DNA from: Acidimicrobiales bacterium
GTDB taxonomy: Bacteria > Actinomycetota > Acidimicrobiia > Acidimicrobiales > Aldehydirespiratoraceae
NCBI GenBank assembly: GCA_022425325.1
Contig: JAKMFW010000080.1
Coordinates: 1-39,676 of the forward strand
Direction of reading: 5' to 3'
Length of the DNA: 39,676 bases
Shown here: positions 38,463-39,676 of the stretch, one piece after another
Layout of the letters: each line of letters begins with the position of its first letter
Position numbering within the stretch: the first letter of the stretch is position 1
Notes under the pieces: generated by a model
What the model saw: the letters and a program-made list of their open reading frames with translations, nothing else
Told to the model about the DNA's origin: nothing
The model's database searches: none
Translations under genes and position numbers: made by a program

Positions 38463-39239
38463 TCAGAGGACGAGATCGACGACGAGCGGTGCGTGGTCTG
38501 AGGGCCGCTTGTGGGCGCGTGCCGTTCGGTCGACCCACACACCGGTGGCCTTGTTGGCGACGACCGACGAGCAGAGGGCGAGGTCGATGCGAAGCCCGTG
38601 GTCCTTGTCGAACTGACCGGGCCGATAGTTCCACCACGTGAACTCAGGCGTGTCGGGGTGGTGATCGCGGGCATGGTCGATGAGCCCGAGTTCGAGCAGC
38701 CGACAGACGGCGTCGCGTTCGGGTGGGCTGGTGTGAGTTCGTCGTCGCCACCGCGTCGGGTCATAGACATCACGATCAGCGGGGGCGACGTTGACGTCGC
38801 CGGCCACGATCGAGCGTCCCTCGGCGGCGCGGTGCTGCTGAAGCTCACCGCGGAGGCGTTCGAGCCACACGAGTTTGTCGAGGTAGTGCGGGTCGTCGAG
38901 CGCGCGTCCGTTGGGAACGTAGACCGACCAGCACCGGATACCTCCGCAGGTTCCGGCGATGAGGCGGGGCTCATCGAACGGGGCCGAGACCGAGCCACTG
39001 AAACCCCGTTGCACATCGTCGATGCCGACCCGACTGGCGATCGCAACGCCATTCCAGTGGTCGACGCCGTAGTGAACGACGTCGTAGCCCGCCTCGGTGA
39101 AGGCGTCGAACGGAAAGTCGTCGTCACCGCACTTGGTTTCCTGCAAAAGCACCACGTCGGCCGCCCGGTCGGTCGACCACGCAACGACCTGATCGACCCG
39201 GGTGCGGATCGAGTTGATGTTCCACGTGGCGATCCGCAT
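38463..39239 (-). CDS. xth: Exodeoxyribonuclease III
   Basis: A 258-residue AP endonuclease/3'-5' exonuclease of the exonuclease III family, acting in base-excision repair. Asn7 (TWNINS) and Glu34 (LQETKC) are in the same positions as in E. coli; HWNGVAIASR, GDVNVAPADRDVYDP (catalytic Asp/Asn) and SDHAPLVVDL (catalytic Asp/His) follow in order. ATG 39239 is the first codon of the homologous region, and TAGGGT ends 9 nt upstream. It is divergent from pyrE. Confidence 0.94.
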   Translation of the reverse strand: MRIATWNINSIRTRVDQVVAWSTDRAADVVLLQETKCGDDDFPFDAFTEAGYDVVHYGVDHWNGVAIASRVGIDDVQRGFSGSVSAPFDEPRLIAGTCGGIRCWSVYVPNGRALDDPHYLDKLVWLERLRGELQQHRAAEGRSIVAGDVNVAPADRDVYDPTRWRRRTHTSPPERDAVCRLLELGLIDHARDHHPDTPEFTWWNYRPGQFDKDHGLRIDLALCSSVVANKATGVWVDRTARAHKRPSDHAPLVVDLVL

Positions 39240-39248
39240 CGGAGCGGG

Positions 39249-39254
39249 ACCCTA
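39249..39254 (-). promoter_or_regulatory. -10-like hexamer of xth (short leader)
   Basis: TAGGGT on the minus strand ends 9 nt before the ATG at 39239, with no clear ribosome site between. Confidence 0.4.
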
Positions 39255-39323
39255 CGCGATGTTGGCAGATCGCCCGGTACGGCCCGGCACGAACCCTCGG
39301 ATCACCCGACACCACTGCCCGCA

Positions 39324-39338
39324 CGCCGAAGGTCGGCG
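39324..39338. promoter_or_regulatory. Small inverted repeat upstream of pyrE
   Basis: CGCCGA-AGG-TCGGCG has 6-bp perfect arms and lies 11 bases before the TAGGTT of pyrE, overlapping where a -35 would be. It may be an operator. Evidence is weak. Confidence 0.25.
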
Positions 39339-39349
39339 CTGACTGCGGC

Positions 39350-39355
39350 TAGGTT
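39350..39355 (+). promoter_or_regulatory. -10-like hexamer of pyrE (leaderless type)
   Basis: TAGGTT ends 7 nt before the GTG at 39363. Confidence 0.5.
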
Positions 39356-39362
39356 GCGAACC

Positions 39363-39676
39363 GTGCAGCAGTACAAGCGCGACTTCATCGAGTTCATGGT
39401 TCGGTCCGATGTATTGACGTTCGGCGACTTCACCACGAAGTCCGGCCGCCAGACCCCGTTCTTCATCAATACGGGCCGCTATCGCACCGGCGAACAACTT
39501 GCGCAGCTCGGCGAGTTCTACGCCGCTGCGATCGATGAGTCGTGGCCTGACGATGTCGACATCCTCTTTGGTCCCGCCTACAAGGGCATCCCGCTCGTCG
39601 CCACTGCCTCGATCGGCCTGGCCGCTCGTGGACGCGACATCGGCTATCTGTTCAATCGCAAAGAGGCCAAAGACCA
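39363..39676 (+). CDS. pyrE: Orotate phosphoribosyltransferase, N-terminal part (cut by window edge)
   Basis: The first 104 codons of PyrE, which joins orotate to PRPP to make orotidine monophosphate in pyrimidine synthesis. The sequence tracks E. coli PyrE closely: YKRDFIEFMV, LTFGDFTTKSGRQTPFF, LFGPAYKGIPLVA (about 72-84) and the orotate/PRPP-side FNRKEAKD reached at the window end. The start is GTG 39363 (MQQYKRDF), matching the family's N-terminus. The C-terminal PRPP loop lies outside the window. Confidence 0.93.
   Translation, partial: MQQYKRDFIEFMVRSDVLTFGDFTTKSGRQTPFFINTGRYRTGEQLAQLGEFYAAAIDESWPDDVDILFGPAYKGIPLVATASIGLAARGRDIGYLFNRKEAKD

Overview
The window is GC-rich, densely packed DNA with about forty protein genes, no RNA genes, no insertion sequence, no CRISPR array and no gene-free stretch longer than about 210 bases. 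Several features point to an actinobacterium: F420/flavin luciferase-like oxidoreductases, an FrhB-type iron-sulfur flavoprotein, GTG starts, four-base start/stop overlaps, and many first genes with a -10-like hexamer so close to the start codon that the mRNA should be leaderless. The gene content (osmolyte demethylation, a DddP-like enzyme, heterotetrameric sarcosine oxidase) fits a marine or aquatic member of the Acidimicrobiia. That placement is inferred from content and was not tested phylogenetically.

Layout. 1-2315: a truncated FAD/NAD(P) oxidoreductase, a branched-chain-amino-acid-type binding lipoprotein with a UUCG terminator and an upstream palindrome, and a small unknown protein. 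2322-6326: an SDR/TetR pair, divergent from an iodotyrosine-deiodinase-like flavoprotein, a hotdog thioesterase and an M24-fold protein with the metal-ligand spacing of the DMSP lyase DddP. 6349-10179: an operon of EamA transporter, 3-hydroxyisobutyrate-type dehydrogenase, class II aldolase and mandelate-racemase-type dehydratase. A shared 16-bp dyad (consensus CTGGACGNNCGTYYAG) lies before the DddP-like gene, twice at the EamA promoter, and in weaker form at the TetR/deiodinase junction. 10176-16349: an SDR, a monomeric-sarcosine-oxidase-like enzyme, an overlapping LLM/lipoprotein/TauE trio, an O6-alkylguanine methyltransferase and a second class II aldolase.

16357-31757 is a one-carbon and methylamine block: malate synthase G (its 3' end carries a 34-bp tandem duplication), an FrhB-like Fe-S protein, and divergently a cysteine-desulfurase-like PLP enzyme, a non-pyrrolysine MttB-family methyltransferase and a dimethylglycine/sarcosine-dehydrogenase-GcvT fusion. 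It ends with soxBDAG (heterotetrameric sarcosine oxidase), a degenerate sigma-factor-like gene and a divergent LysR regulator. Together these genes could take a quaternary amine such as glycine betaine, through dimethylglycine and sarcosine, to glycine with folate-bound one-carbon units. The corrinoid partner expected for MttB is not in the window.

31751-39676: an F420-type LLM oxidoreductase, an SDR with an MFS exporter, two unrelated 2-oxoglutarate dioxygenases, a cytosine deaminase of the yeast FCY1 type, a glycerophosphodiesterase lipoprotein, exodeoxyribonuclease III and the 5' part of pyrE. Neighbouring convergent genes repeatedly abut or overlap, which fits a compact genome.
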